Below, piece by piece: positions 33,357 through 41,333 of a stretch of 64,000 nucleotides of DNA. How positions within the stretch are numbered: position 1 is the stretch's first letter; each line of letters starts with the position of its first letter. Both the position numbers and the translations under genes were made by a program. The notes beneath the pieces were generated by a model. That model made no database searches. It was not told the origin of the DNA and was given only the letters and a program-made list of their open reading frames with translations. Source of the DNA: Ruficoccus amylovorans (lineage in GTDB: Bacteria > Verrucomicrobiota > Verrucomicrobiia > Opitutales > Cerasicoccaceae); contig NZ_JACHVB010000012.1 in NCBI RefSeq assembly GCF_014230085.1, positions 186,001-250,000 on the forward strand. Reading direction: 5' to 3'.

Positions 33357-34059
33357 CCCCGTTCTCCAGACCACCGGCCTGACCAAGGTCTTCAAGGGCC
33401 CGGACGCCGACATCGAAGTCCTCTCCGGCGTCGAACTGGCCGTCCACGCGGGCGAAAGTGTGAGCATCCGCGGCGAGTCCGGCGCGGGCAAGACCACGCT
33501 CCTTTACATCCTCTCGACGCTGGAGCTGCCCGACGCGGGCGAGGTCCGCTGGCAGGGCCAGAACGTCCTGAAAAAGTCCGCCGACTGGCGGGCGCTGCGT
33601 CGCACGACCTTCATGGGGCTGGTCTTCCAGTCCTACTACCTGATCCCGGAGCTCAACGCGCTGGAAAACGTCCTCATGGCGGCGCGGCTGGCGGGCAAGC
33701 TCGACTCCGCCAAAAAAGAACGCGCCCGTGACCTGCTGGCGCAGGTGGGGCTCTCCGAACGCCTCCGCCACATGCCCGGCCAGCTCTCTGGCGGGGAGCG
33801 TCAGCGCGTGGCCCTGGCCCGCGCCCTCCTGAATCGCCCCGCGCTGGTCCTGGCCGACGAGCCGACCGGCAACCTCGACGAGCACACCGGGGCCGAGGTC
33901 ATGGACATTTTTATAAAAATGTGCGCCGAGGAACAGGTCGCCCTCTGCCTGGTCACGCACAACCCGGCCTTTGCCGCCCGCACCAGCCGTCAGCTCTACA
34001 TGCGCGGCGGAGCGATGGAGGAGATTGGCTCACACGAAGGCACAGAGGCACAAAGATGA
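33349..34059 (+). CDS. lolD: Lipoprotein-releasing ABC transporter ATP-binding protein (LolD)
   Basis: 236 residues. Walker A GESGAGKTT, Q-loop VFQSYYLIPELNALENVL, signature LSGGERQRVALARAL, Walker B ALVLADEPTGNLD and switch His in LVTHN are all present. The start overlaps the permease gene by 8 nt. The final ten residues (GSHEGTEAQR) are encoded by the left arm of the GxxExxY element, and the stop TGA overlaps the ATG of the GxxExxY gene; the original C-terminus may have been replaced. Confidence 0.93.
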   Translation: MSDPVLQTTGLTKVFKGPDADIEVLSGVELAVHAGESVSIRGESGAGKTTLLYILSTLELPDAGEVRWQGQNVLKKSADWRALRRTTFMGLVFQSYYLIPELNALENVLMAARLAGKLDSAKKERARDLLAQVGLSERLRHMPGQLSGGERQRVALARALLNRPALVLADEPTGNLDEHTGAEVMDIFIKMCAEEQVALCLVTHNPAFAARTSRQLYMRGGAMEEIGSHEGTEAQR

Positions 34060-34472
34060 CAGAAAACGAGATTGGCCGGGAAGTTGTCGATGCGGCGATT
34101 GAACTGCACCGGGAACTTGGGCCAGGCTTGCTGGAGAGTGTCTATGAATCTGTGCTGGCCCGGCTTCTGGCTGAGCGAGGCATCGAAGTTGAGCGCCAGG
34201 TGTCCATTCCGGTTACTTTCAGGAATATGCGCTTCGAAGAAGGATTTCGGGCGGACATTGTTGCTGGCAGGAAAGTTATCCTTGAACTGAAATCAGTGGA
34301 GGCCATTACTCGCGCCCATCAAAAACAATTGTTAACCTACTTGCGTTTGACCGGATTGAAGCTTGGGTTCGTGTTGAACTTTGGCGAGGAGTTGATGAAG
34401 AATGGCATCAAGCGTATCATTAACGGCGATCTTTCCGCCTGATACCTTTGTGTCTCTGTGCCTCCGTGTGAG
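34028..34472. mobile_element. Palindromic element carrying GxxExxY gene, copy 1
   Basis: Inverted arms of about 27 nt: left 34028-34055 (ctcacacgaaggcacagagg, then caaag) and right 34446-34472 (its near-complement, ending gcctccgtgtgag). They enclose exactly one gene, whose ATG is directly attached to the left arm and whose stop is 3 nt before the right arm. It lies between lolD and the Gfo/Idh gene. Confidence 0.82.
34056..34442 (+). CDS. GxxExxY family protein (predicted PD-(D/E)XK fold), copy 1
   Basis: 128 residues. The name-giving motif is GLLESVY (Gly24, Glu27, Tyr30). Further on, FRADIVAGRKVILELKS holds Asp67 and Glu77-x-Lys79, the spacing of a PD-(D/E)XK nuclease core. The family (TIGR04256/PDDEXK_3) has no established function. 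It is about three quarters identical to copy 2 at 35503. The start codon overlaps the lolD stop (ATGA). The gene is enclosed by inverted arms, and such genes may be cargo or drivers of that element; this is inference. Confidence 0.9.
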   Translation: MTENEIGREVVDAAIELHRELGPGLLESVYESVLARLLAERGIEVERQVSIPVTFRNMRFEEGFRADIVAGRKVILELKSVEAITRAHQKQLLTYLRLTGLKLGFVLNFGEELMKNGIKRIINGDLSA

Positions 34473-34522
34473 TGAAAAAATTCATTCCCAAAATGCTCCC
34501 GGTCCGCTAAGCTCTTTTGTTT

Positions 34523-35467
34523 ATGGCAGATAAAAATCCCTTGCGATGCGGGGTGGCCGGGGTCGGATACCTCGGGCAGCACCACGCGCGGATTTACAAC
34601 CAGCTCCCCGGCTGCGAGTTGGCCGGTATTTACGACGCCGACCCCAAGCGCGCCCGCGAGATCGCCAAACAGCACGGCGGGGCGCACGTCTGTGAATCCC
34701 TGGAGGAGTTGGGCGAGCGTTGCGAAGCGGTCAGTGTGGCCGTGCCGACGGACCGCCACACCGAGGTCGCGCTGCCGCTGCTGGAGAAGGGCTGCCACCT
34801 GCTGATTGAGAAGCCCATCTGCCCCACGCTGGAGGAGGCCGAGCAGATCACCGAGGCCGCCGCCTCGCGCGGGCTGCTGGTGCAGGTCGGCCATATCGAG
34901 CACTATAATCCGGTCATGGCCTTTCTGGAAAAGCACGTCAAAGACCCGCGCTTCATCACGGCGGACCGGCTGGCGGAGTTCAAGATCCGGGGCGTGGAGG
35001 TCAGCGTCGTGCTCGACCTGATGATTCACGACATTGGCGTCATCCTGCAACTGGTGAAATCGCCGCTGGTGCGGGTGGACTCGGTCGGGGTCAACGTCCT
35101 GACCAAGAGCGAGGACATCGCCAACGCCCGCCTGACCTTTGAGAACGGCTGCGTCGCCAACATCAATACCAGCCGCGTCAGCCGCAAGCCGGTGCGCGAG
35201 ATCCGCGTCTTCCAGCCCAACGCCTACCTCTCGCTCAACTTCGCCGAGCAGAAGGGCCACCTCATCCGCAAGGGCAAACTCGGCCTGAGCAAGAAGGACA
35301 TCCCCATCGAAAAGGGCGAGCCCCTCCTGCTGGAGCTGGCCTCCTTTACCGACGCCGTGCGCAAGCACACCGCCCCGAAAGTCGATGCCGTCCTCGGCCG
35401 CAGCGCGCTTGAGGTCGCCCTCAAGATCACCCAGCAAATCCGCGAGGCGAACGAACGGCGCGGGTAG
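34523..35467 (+). CDS. Gfo/Idh/MocA family oxidoreductase, probably GnnA-like
   Basis: 314 residues from ATG 34523. The N-terminal Rossmann fold has GVAGVGYLGQHHARIY, followed by EKPICPTLEEAE (the family EKP motif) and VGHIEHYNPVM. Its place just before lpxB is typical of GnnA, the UDP-GlcNAc 3-dehydrogenase that with the aminotransferase GnnB makes the 3-amino precursor for lipid A with amide-linked chains. Substrate assignment rests on context and general resemblance; no gnnB is in the window. The chain ends NERRG before the second GxxExxY element. Confidence 0.82.
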   Translation: MADKNPLRCGVAGVGYLGQHHARIYNQLPGCELAGIYDADPKRAREIAKQHGGAHVCESLEELGERCEAVSVAVPTDRHTEVALPLLEKGCHLLIEKPICPTLEEAEQITEAAASRGLLVQVGHIEHYNPVMAFLEKHVKDPRFITADRLAEFKIRGVEVSVVLDLMIHDIGVILQLVKSPLVRVDSVGVNVLTKSEDIANARLTFENGCVANINTSRVSRKPVREIRVFQPNAYLSLNFAEQKGHLIRKGKLGLSKKDIPIEKGEPLLLELASFTDAVRKHTAPKVDAVLGRSALEVALKITQQIREANERRG

Positions 35468-35474
35468 TCTTTTT

Positions 35475-35922
35475 GCTCACACGGAGGCACAGAGGCACAG
35501 AGATGGAGGAGAATGCGATTGGGGACATTGTGGTCCAGGCGGCGATCGAGCTTCACCGTGAACTGGGGCCAGGGCTTTTGGAATCTGTCTATGAATCGGT
35601 GTTGGCCACTTTGCTTGAGCAACGGGGCTTAGCGGTTGAGCGACAGGTAGCGGTCCCCGTTGTATTCAGGGAGATGCGTTTTGAAGAAGGATTTCGCGCA
35701 GACTTGATCGTTGAAAACAAAGTCATTCTCGAACTTAAATCCGTGGAGGCAATCTCCCGCGCCCACAACAAGCAATTGCTCACCTATCTAAGACTCACCG
35801 GTCTCAAGCTGGGCTACCTTTTAAACTTCGGAGACGAACTCATGAAAACCGGCATCAGCCGCGTCATCAATGGGCAACTGCAATCCCAGTAAAACTCCGT
35901 GCCCCCGTGCCTCCGTGTGAGC
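35475..35922. mobile_element. Palindromic element carrying GxxExxY gene, copy 2
   Basis: Left arm 35475-35502 (gctcacacggaggcacagag followed by gcacagag) and right arm 35895-35922 (ctccgtgcccccgtgcctcc, then gtgtgagc). Same organisation as copy 1: the gene's ATG touches the left arm and its stop is 2 nt from the right arm. It separates the Gfo/Idh gene from lpxB. Confidence 0.82.
35503..35892 (+). CDS. GxxExxY family protein (predicted PD-(D/E)XK fold), copy 2
   Basis: 129 residues, with the same landmarks as copy 1: GLLESVY and FRADLIVENKVILELKS, then the invariant block HNKQLLTYLRLTGLKLGYLLNFG. Differences from copy 1 are mostly conservative and spread along the chain, so both copies appear to be kept under selection. 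No Shine-Dalgarno sequence other than the AGAG of the arm precedes the ATG. Confidence 0.9.
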   Translation: MEENAIGDIVVQAAIELHRELGPGLLESVYESVLATLLEQRGLAVERQVAVPVVFREMRFEEGFRADLIVENKVILELKSVEAISRAHNKQLLTYLRLTGLKLGYLLNFGDELMKTGISRVINGQLQSQ

Positions 35923-35943
35923 TATTATCTTTAGCATTCTATC

Positions 35944-37137
35944 ATGACCTTGCCCACACCTACCGCTCGGCCCGACCTGCTCATCATCGCCGGTGAGCAC
36001 TCCGGCGACCAGCACGCGGCCCGCCTTCTGCGTGAGGCGCGGGCGGCGCAGCCGTCGTTGGGCGTGTGCGCGATCGGCGGCGAGGAACTGGAGAAGGCCG
36101 GAGCGCAGCTTTTGTTCGACCTGACCCAGCATTCCGTCGTGGGGCTGTTTGAGGTTTTGAAGAACTACGGCTTTTTCAAAAACCTCTTCGAGGCCACGGT
36201 GACGTGGATCAAAGAGCACCGGCCGCGCGCGGTCTGTTTCGTCGATTACCCGGGCTTCAACCTCCGCCTGGCCGAGCGCCTGCACAAGGAGGGCATCAGC
36301 GTGAAGGGCGGGGGAGAAACGCGCCTGCTCTACTACATCAGCCCGCAAATCTGGGCCTGGAAAGGGCACCGGCGCTTCAAGATGGCCAAGCTGCTCGACG
36401 CTCTGGCCGTGATTTTTCCCTTCGAGGTCAAGTGTTACGATGACACCGACCTGCCCGTGACTTACGTGGGCCACCCCTTCACGGGGGAGGACTACCACCT
36501 GCCGCTGCGCTATGCGCCGGACGGCCCGCTGCTGCTGCTGCCCGGCAGTCGAAAGACACCCGTGCGGCGGATTTTCCCGCTCATGCTGCGGGCGCTGGAG
36601 CGGCGTTACGCTGCCACGCGCGCGGGCCGCGGTGAACCGTCAGCGGGGCAGAGGAGTGTTTCCCCGGACGAGCGGGCGGTGGCGATTTTTCCCAGCCCGG
36701 CCATTGCCGGGGTCCTGGAGGAGCAACTGGCGGCTTTCCCGTCACTGGCGGATCGCGTCAGCCTGCGCCCCGGCGGCGAGGTGGCGGAAGCCGCCGCCGT
36801 CCTGACCAGTTCGGGCACGATGTCGCTGAACTGCGCCTTGGCAGCGATTCCGGGGGCGATTGTTTACCGGGCCAACCCGCTGACGTACTTCATCGGGCGG
36901 CGTGTGGTGAGCATTGACCGGCTCGGCATCGCCAACATCCTCCTTGGGCGCGATATTTACCCCGAGTACCTGCAAGGCGCAGCCAACCCCGCCGCACTCG
37001 GGCGCGAACTCGACCTGTGCCTCGGCGATCCGGCCCGGCTGGAGGCGACGCGCGAGGCCGCCCGCGAACTGCTCCACCTGCTCGGTGAGGAGCGCGAAAT
37101 GTCCCCGGCCCAATGGCTGCTTAAGGAACTGACCTGA
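35944..37137 (+). CDS. lpxB: Lipid-A-disaccharide synthase
   Basis: 397 residues, normal for LpxB (about 380). Glycosyltransferase family 19; joins lipid X and UDP-2,3-diacylglucosamine to form the lipid A disaccharide. Motifs: IIAGEHSGDQHAARLLRE (family GE.SGD), VGLFEVLKNY, VDYPGFNLRLAERLH, YYISPQIWAWKGHRRFKMAK, VTYVGHPF, LLLLPGSRKTPVRRIFPLM and SSGTMSLNCALAAIPGAIVYR. There is a small extra stretch near residues 220-240 (ARGEPSAGQRSVSPDERAV). Shows that the cell makes lipopolysaccharide. Confidence 0.95.
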   Translation: MTLPTPTARPDLLIIAGEHSGDQHAARLLREARAAQPSLGVCAIGGEELEKAGAQLLFDLTQHSVVGLFEVLKNYGFFKNLFEATVTWIKEHRPRAVCFVDYPGFNLRLAERLHKEGISVKGGGETRLLYYISPQIWAWKGHRRFKMAKLLDALAVIFPFEVKCYDDTDLPVTYVGHPFTGEDYHLPLRYAPDGPLLLLPGSRKTPVRRIFPLMLRALERRYAATRAGRGEPSAGQRSVSPDERAVAIFPSPAIAGVLEEQLAAFPSLADRVSLRPGGEVAEAAAVLTSSGTMSLNCALAAIPGAIVYRANPLTYFIGRRVVSIDRLGIANILLGRDIYPEYLQGAANPAALGRELDLCLGDPARLEATREAARELLHLLGEEREMSPAQWLLKELT

Positions 37138-37202
37138 TCGGTCGATTTCGTTTTTTTTAGGAAAAATTCTCCGGCAAACCGTAAACGGACCTCACCGCTT
37201 CC

Positions 37203-38120
37203 ATGCTCAGCGTTATCATCTGCACCTACAACCCCGCTCCGGCTCCTCTGCGCCGGACACTGGAGGCGCTGGCGAAGCAGACGCTGCCCGCGGGCGAGTG
37301 GGAGCTGCTGATCGTGGACAACGCCTCGCCCGAGCCGCTCACGGTGTCCGCGCTGGCGGATAGGACGAAGCGGCCTTTCCGGTTGATTTTCGAGCCGGTT
37401 CCCGGTCTGGCCCGGGCGCGGATCACCGGTTGCCGCGAGGCGAAAAGCGACCTGCTGGTTTATGTGGACGACGACAACCTGCTCGCCCCCGACTATCTGG
37501 AGCGGGCGCTGGAGATTTCGCGTTCGCACCCGTTTCTGGGGGCCTGGAGCGGGCACCTGGAGGGTGAGTTTGAAACCGAGCCCGCGCCCGAATTGCGCCC
37601 TTACCTCGTGCACCTGGCCATCCGCGACGTTATCCGCGAGGAGTGGGCGAGCTTCCCGAACTACCGGACCTGCCCCTGGGGGGCGGGGCTGTGCATCCGC
37701 CGCAGAGTGGTGGAGGCCTACGCGCGGGATTTCGACAAGGATTTTCGCTCTCAGATCGGCACGACCGGCAATTCCCTCGCCCGGGGAGAGGATACAGACC
37801 TGGCCTTCACCGCCTGTACGCTCGGCCTCGGACTCGGGGTTTTTCCGAGCCTGCGGCTGGTCCACCTCATGCCAGCCGCCCGCCTGAAAAAAGACTACCT
37901 GCTGCGCATCGCCGAGGAGTCCACTTACGCGAATGTTGTCATTTCGCACCTGCACGGTTTGGGCTTGCCGCCCGCGCCCGGTGCGTTGGGCGAGGTCCGG
38001 CATCGCCTGCGCGGGCTGGCCAGTGGATTCAGCTTCGAGTGGCGGATGCAGGACGCCAAGCGCCGGGGCATCGCCCGCGCGCTCAAGGCTATTTCTGCGT
38101 TGAGCGCGGCGGGCAAGTAA
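37203..38120 (+). CDS. Glycosyltransferase family 2
   Basis: 305 residues. GT-A fold: SVIICTYNPAPAPLRRTLEAL at the N-terminus, LLIVDNASPEP, EPVPGLARARITGCREAKSDLLVYVDDDN (DxD-type metal site) and GAGLCIRRRV with GEDTDLAF further on. Probably an inverting transferase for lipopolysaccharide or an exopolysaccharide; sugar unknown. It follows lpxB by 65 nt in the same direction, which suits an envelope role. Confidence 0.88.
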   Translation: MLSVIICTYNPAPAPLRRTLEALAKQTLPAGEWELLIVDNASPEPLTVSALADRTKRPFRLIFEPVPGLARARITGCREAKSDLLVYVDDDNLLAPDYLERALEISRSHPFLGAWSGHLEGEFETEPAPELRPYLVHLAIRDVIREEWASFPNYRTCPWGAGLCIRRRVVEAYARDFDKDFRSQIGTTGNSLARGEDTDLAFTACTLGLGLGVFPSLRLVHLMPAARLKKDYLLRIAEESTYANVVISHLHGLGLPPAPGALGEVRHRLRGLASGFSFEWRMQDAKRRGIARALKAISALSAAGK

Positions 38121-38223
38121 TCGGCTGGCAGCGTCGACCGGCTTGACCGGCGGGGAGATTTCCTTGGCCGCGCCCGCGCAATGAGCTTGCCACGGCGAAG
38201 CCGGACGCTTGCATAGACCGCTT

Positions 38224-39750
38224 ATGGCAAAAGCGAAGACAGCCATCTCCCCGACGCGGGCCGAAGACTACCCGGAATGGTACCAGCAGGTCATCAAGGC
38301 CGCCGACATGGCGGAAAACTCGCCCGTGCGCGGGTGCATGGTGATCAAGCCGTGGGGCTACACCCTTTGGGAAAACATCCAGCACGTGCTCGACCAGATG
38401 TTCAAGGACACCGGGCACGTGAACGCCTATTTCCCGCTCTTCATCCCCAAAAGCTACCTGGAAAAAGAAGCCGCCCACGTCGAGGGCTTCGCCAAGGAGT
38501 GCGCTGTGGTGACGCATTCGCGCCTCGTCGATGACGGCAACGGCGGGCTCAAGCCCGACAGCCCGCTGGAGGAGCCGCTCATTGTCCGCCCGACCTCGGA
38601 GACGATTATCGGCGAAATGTACGCCAAGTGGGTCCAGAGCTACCGGGACCTGCCGATCCTCATCAACCAGTGGGCCAACGTCGTTCGCTGGGAGATGCGC
38701 ACCCGGCTATTCCTGCGCACCGCCGAGTTCCTCTGGCAGGAGGGGCACACCGTCCACGCCACCGCCGAGGAGGCGATGGAGGAGACGCGCAAGATGCTGG
38801 CCGTGTACGCTGACTTCGCGGAGAATTACATGGCCATGCCCGTCATTTGTGGCGAAAAGACCCCCGGCGAGCGCTTCCCCGGCGCGGACCACACCTTTTC
38901 CATCGAGGCCATGATGCAGGACCGCAAGGCCCTGCAGGCCGGGACCAGCCACTTCCTGGGGCAGAATTTCTCCAAGGCCAGCGGGATCAAATTCCAGAGC
39001 GAGGCGGGGAACGAGGAGTTCGCCTGGACGACCTCGTGGGGCGTGTCCACGCGCCTGATCGGCGGGCTCATCATGACCCACGCCGACGATGACGGCCTCG
39101 TGCTGCCGCCGCGCCTGGCTCCTTCGCATGTGGTTATCCTGCCCGTCATGCACAAGCCCGAGACAGCCGCCGCCGTGCTTGAGTACTGCGAGTCGCTGAA
39201 AAAGGAGCTTCAGGCTCAGTGTTTTGCCGGGCGTCGTGTGGAGGTCGAGATCGACAAGCGCGACATGCGCGGCGGTGAAAAACGCTGGAGCTGGGTCAAG
39301 AAGGGCGTGCCGCTCATCGTCGAGGCCGGCCCCCGCGACATCGAGAACAACGCCGTCTTCGTCGCCCGCCGCGACACCGGCGAAAAGGTCGGCCTGCCCC
39401 GCGCCGAGTTTGTCGCCACCGTGGCCGAGCGCCTGCAAGGCATTCAGGACGACATGCTCGCCCGCGCCCAGGCCCACCGCGCCGAGAACACCCAGACTAT
39501 CGATACGCTGGAAGACTTTAAGGCGTACTTCACGCCGCAGAACGCCGAGCGCCCGGAAATCCACGGTGGCTTCGCCATCGCCCACTGGGGCGGCGACGCC
39601 GAGGACGAGGACCGCCTCGCCAAGGAGATGAAGGTGACGATCCGCAATATCCCGCTCGAAGGCCAGTTCGGCTACGACGGTGAGCCGGGCACCTGCATCT
39701 ACACCGGCAAGCCCAGCACCCAGCGCGTCATTTTCGCCAAGTCGTATTGA
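38224..39750 (+). CDS. proS: Prolyl-tRNA synthetase, short (eukaryote/archaea-like) type
   Basis: 508 residues from ATG 38224. Class II synthetase without the bacterial INS editing domain: YPEWYQQVIKAADMAENSPVRGCMVIKPWGY at the N-terminus, motif 2 around QWANVVRWEMRTRLFLRTAEFLWQEGHT, then GEKTPGERFPGADHTFSIEAMM and the motif 3 region TSWGVSTRLIGGLIMTHADD. It ends with a C-terminal zinc-type domain closing in FAKSY. This ProS type is found in several bacterial phyla as well as archaea and eukaryotes. A family 2 element follows the stop directly. Confidence 0.96.
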   Translation: MAKAKTAISPTRAEDYPEWYQQVIKAADMAENSPVRGCMVIKPWGYTLWENIQHVLDQMFKDTGHVNAYFPLFIPKSYLEKEAAHVEGFAKECAVVTHSRLVDDGNGGLKPDSPLEEPLIVRPTSETIIGEMYAKWVQSYRDLPILINQWANVVRWEMRTRLFLRTAEFLWQEGHTVHATAEEAMEETRKMLAVYADFAENYMAMPVICGEKTPGERFPGADHTFSIEAMMQDRKALQAGTSHFLGQNFSKASGIKFQSEAGNEEFAWTTSWGVSTRLIGGLIMTHADDDGLVLPPRLAPSHVVILPVMHKPETAAAVLEYCESLKKELQAQCFAGRRVEVEIDKRDMRGGEKRWSWVKKGVPLIVEAGPRDIENNAVFVARRDTGEKVGLPRAEFVATVAERLQGIQDDMLARAQAHRAENTQTIDTLEDFKAYFTPQNAERPEIHGGFAIAHWGGDAEDEDRLAKEMKVTIRNIPLEGQFGYDGEPGTCIYTGKPSTQRVIFAKSY

Positions 39751-39909
39751 GGTCGCTTTAAAAAATACTGTAGTCACAATCGTTAAATGGTTAAATGGCC
39801 AATTGTTAATTGTTGGATGCGGAACGGGGAAAACAACAATTAGCCATTTTAACCATTCAGCCATTCGGCCTTTTTGTGGCGACTACGACTTTATTTAAGC
39901 CGCTCTAAA
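39751..39909. mobile_element. Palindromic element, family 2, copy c (inverted)
   Basis: Starts at the base after the proS stop codon (ggtcgctttaaaaaa) and ends gactttatttaagccgctctaaa. The interior has ttaaatggttaaatggccaa and ccattttaaccattcagcca. Orientation is opposite to copy a. It is followed by an inverted repeat AACAGGAAG (39908-39916) / CTTCCTGTT (39970-39978). Confidence 0.75.
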
Positions 39910-40022
39910 CAGGAAGGCCGGGGAGGACGCCAAGCCAGTTCAGCGGCGTAGCCTCCCGCACTTCCCGCACTTCCTGTTAAATCTCGGGCTTTATGAAAGC
40001 GGTCTGAGTGTGGCATGATTGT

Positions 40023-40040
40023 CCGGTGCGGTCACGCACC
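40023..40040 (-). terminator. Hairpin over the stop codon of the LacI gene
   Basis: GGTGCG/CGCACC hairpin spanning the stop codon of the LacI-type regulator; no T run. A hairpin with the same core, GTGCGGTCACGCAC, occurs near 50700-50712 at the end of copy E of the multi-hairpin element. Confidence 0.4.
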
Positions 40041-41084
40041 AGGAGCGGTCGGGCCGTCCACCCAGGTGCCTTCGATCTGCATCATGCGGCGGACCGGCGG
40101 CATGCCGTGTTCGCGTCGGCGGAGGGCTCCGGCCAGCATATCGACGGCGGCCTCACCGATGTGGGTGGAGTTCTCGTAGATCCCGGCGTAACGGCTCTCC
40201 GAAGCCGGGCGAAAGAGGGTGGCCACGGCGATGTCGTTGGGGACTTTCAGGCCGAGCGCGCTCAACTCCTCGACGAGGAGATCCGTGTGCTCGGCGCTCA
40301 CGCCGATGGCGTCGGGGCGGTATTTGTCGAGCCAGCGCAGCAGCACCTCGCGGATGGAACCTCCCGTTTTTTTCAATAGCAGGGGAGGGATGCCGGGGCC
40401 GGAGCTGGCATACTGGCGGGAAGCGTCCTGCAGGCCATGAGTCCAGAGGTGGAAATGCGCCCGGTCGTAGTTACCTCCCGTGAGCACGACGCCGGAGACA
40501 CGTTCGTAGCCGAGGCGGTGGAGGTTTTTGACCAGCGTGATCGCGTTCTGGTAGTGGTTGGGGCTGACAGCGTGGAAGTTGGGTTCCCTGACCGACCAGC
40601 CGAAGGTGACCGCGGCGAACTGCTCCCACTGGAAATGCGGGGCCTCCGAGGACACCTGTTGCGGGGGGACGAGGATGCCCTCGATGCCCCGGTGGTAGAG
40701 AATGTCGGAAAGGCGGCGTTGCTCCTGCGGGCTGGCGGGGACTTCGAGCGTTTCCAGCGCGTAGCCCAGGGCGGCACAGCGGCGGCGGGCGCCTTCCAGA
40801 TAGCGGTTCCAGGCCGAGTCCTGATCCTGACGGTACTGGAGCAGCTCCGGTCGCCAGAGCCAGACCAGCGTCCCGTGGAAAACGCTGTCGCGCTGCCGGC
40901 TGCGGTACGAGGCCAGCGCGGAGAGCATGGGGTCTTTACGGTAGCCGAGGCGTCGGGCCGTTTCGAGGACGTGGCGGCGAGTTGCCTCTTTGACGCGCGG
41001 GTCGTTCCGCAGGGCGAGGCTGACTGTCGATTGGTTCAGTCCGGTCGCTTCGGCCAGGTCTTTTTGCGTGATTACCTTTTTCAA
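40032..41084 (-). CDS. LacI family transcriptional regulator 1
   Basis: 350 residues. N-terminal helix-turn-helix (VITQKDLAEATGLNQSTVSLALRNDPRVKEATRRHVLETARRLGY, including the hinge), then a periplasmic-binding-protein-like effector domain with GIEGILVPPQ, RLGYERVSGVV and PNDIAVATL. The ligand is probably a sugar; it cannot be read here. An inverted repeat GTTGGCA-N19-TGCCAAC (41159-41191) lies upstream of its start and of the divergent PEP-CTERM gene, and could be its operator. Confidence 0.92.
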   Translation of the reverse strand: MKKVITQKDLAEATGLNQSTVSLALRNDPRVKEATRRHVLETARRLGYRKDPMLSALASYRSRQRDSVFHGTLVWLWRPELLQYRQDQDSAWNRYLEGARRRCAALGYALETLEVPASPQEQRRLSDILYHRGIEGILVPPQQVSSEAPHFQWEQFAAVTFGWSVREPNFHAVSPNHYQNAITLVKNLHRLGYERVSGVVLTGGNYDRAHFHLWTHGLQDASRQYASSGPGIPPLLLKKTGGSIREVLLRWLDKYRPDAIGVSAEHTDLLVEELSALGLKVPNDIAVATLFRPASESRYAGIYENSTHIGEAAVDMLAGALRRREHGMPPVRRMMQIEGTWVDGPTAPGA

Positions 41085-41333
41085 CGAATCAGGGCAGTTG
41101 CAGGCGCGTGGGTGGAGGTTTGATCATTGCCGGGATCGGGCGGTTTTGTCGATAAATTGTTGGCATCTTGCGTCGGAGATGGCCTGCCAACCTGACGAGA
41201 TATGCGGTTCTTGTCGTTGATGAGCCGGTGTTGAATATGTTCGTTTTTGGGCTGATACGTCTGTTTTTATCAGGTTAAATGTGAAACCGCTGTCGGCATT
41301 GAATCTAACCGGGGGCGGAGTAGGATTCTGGGC

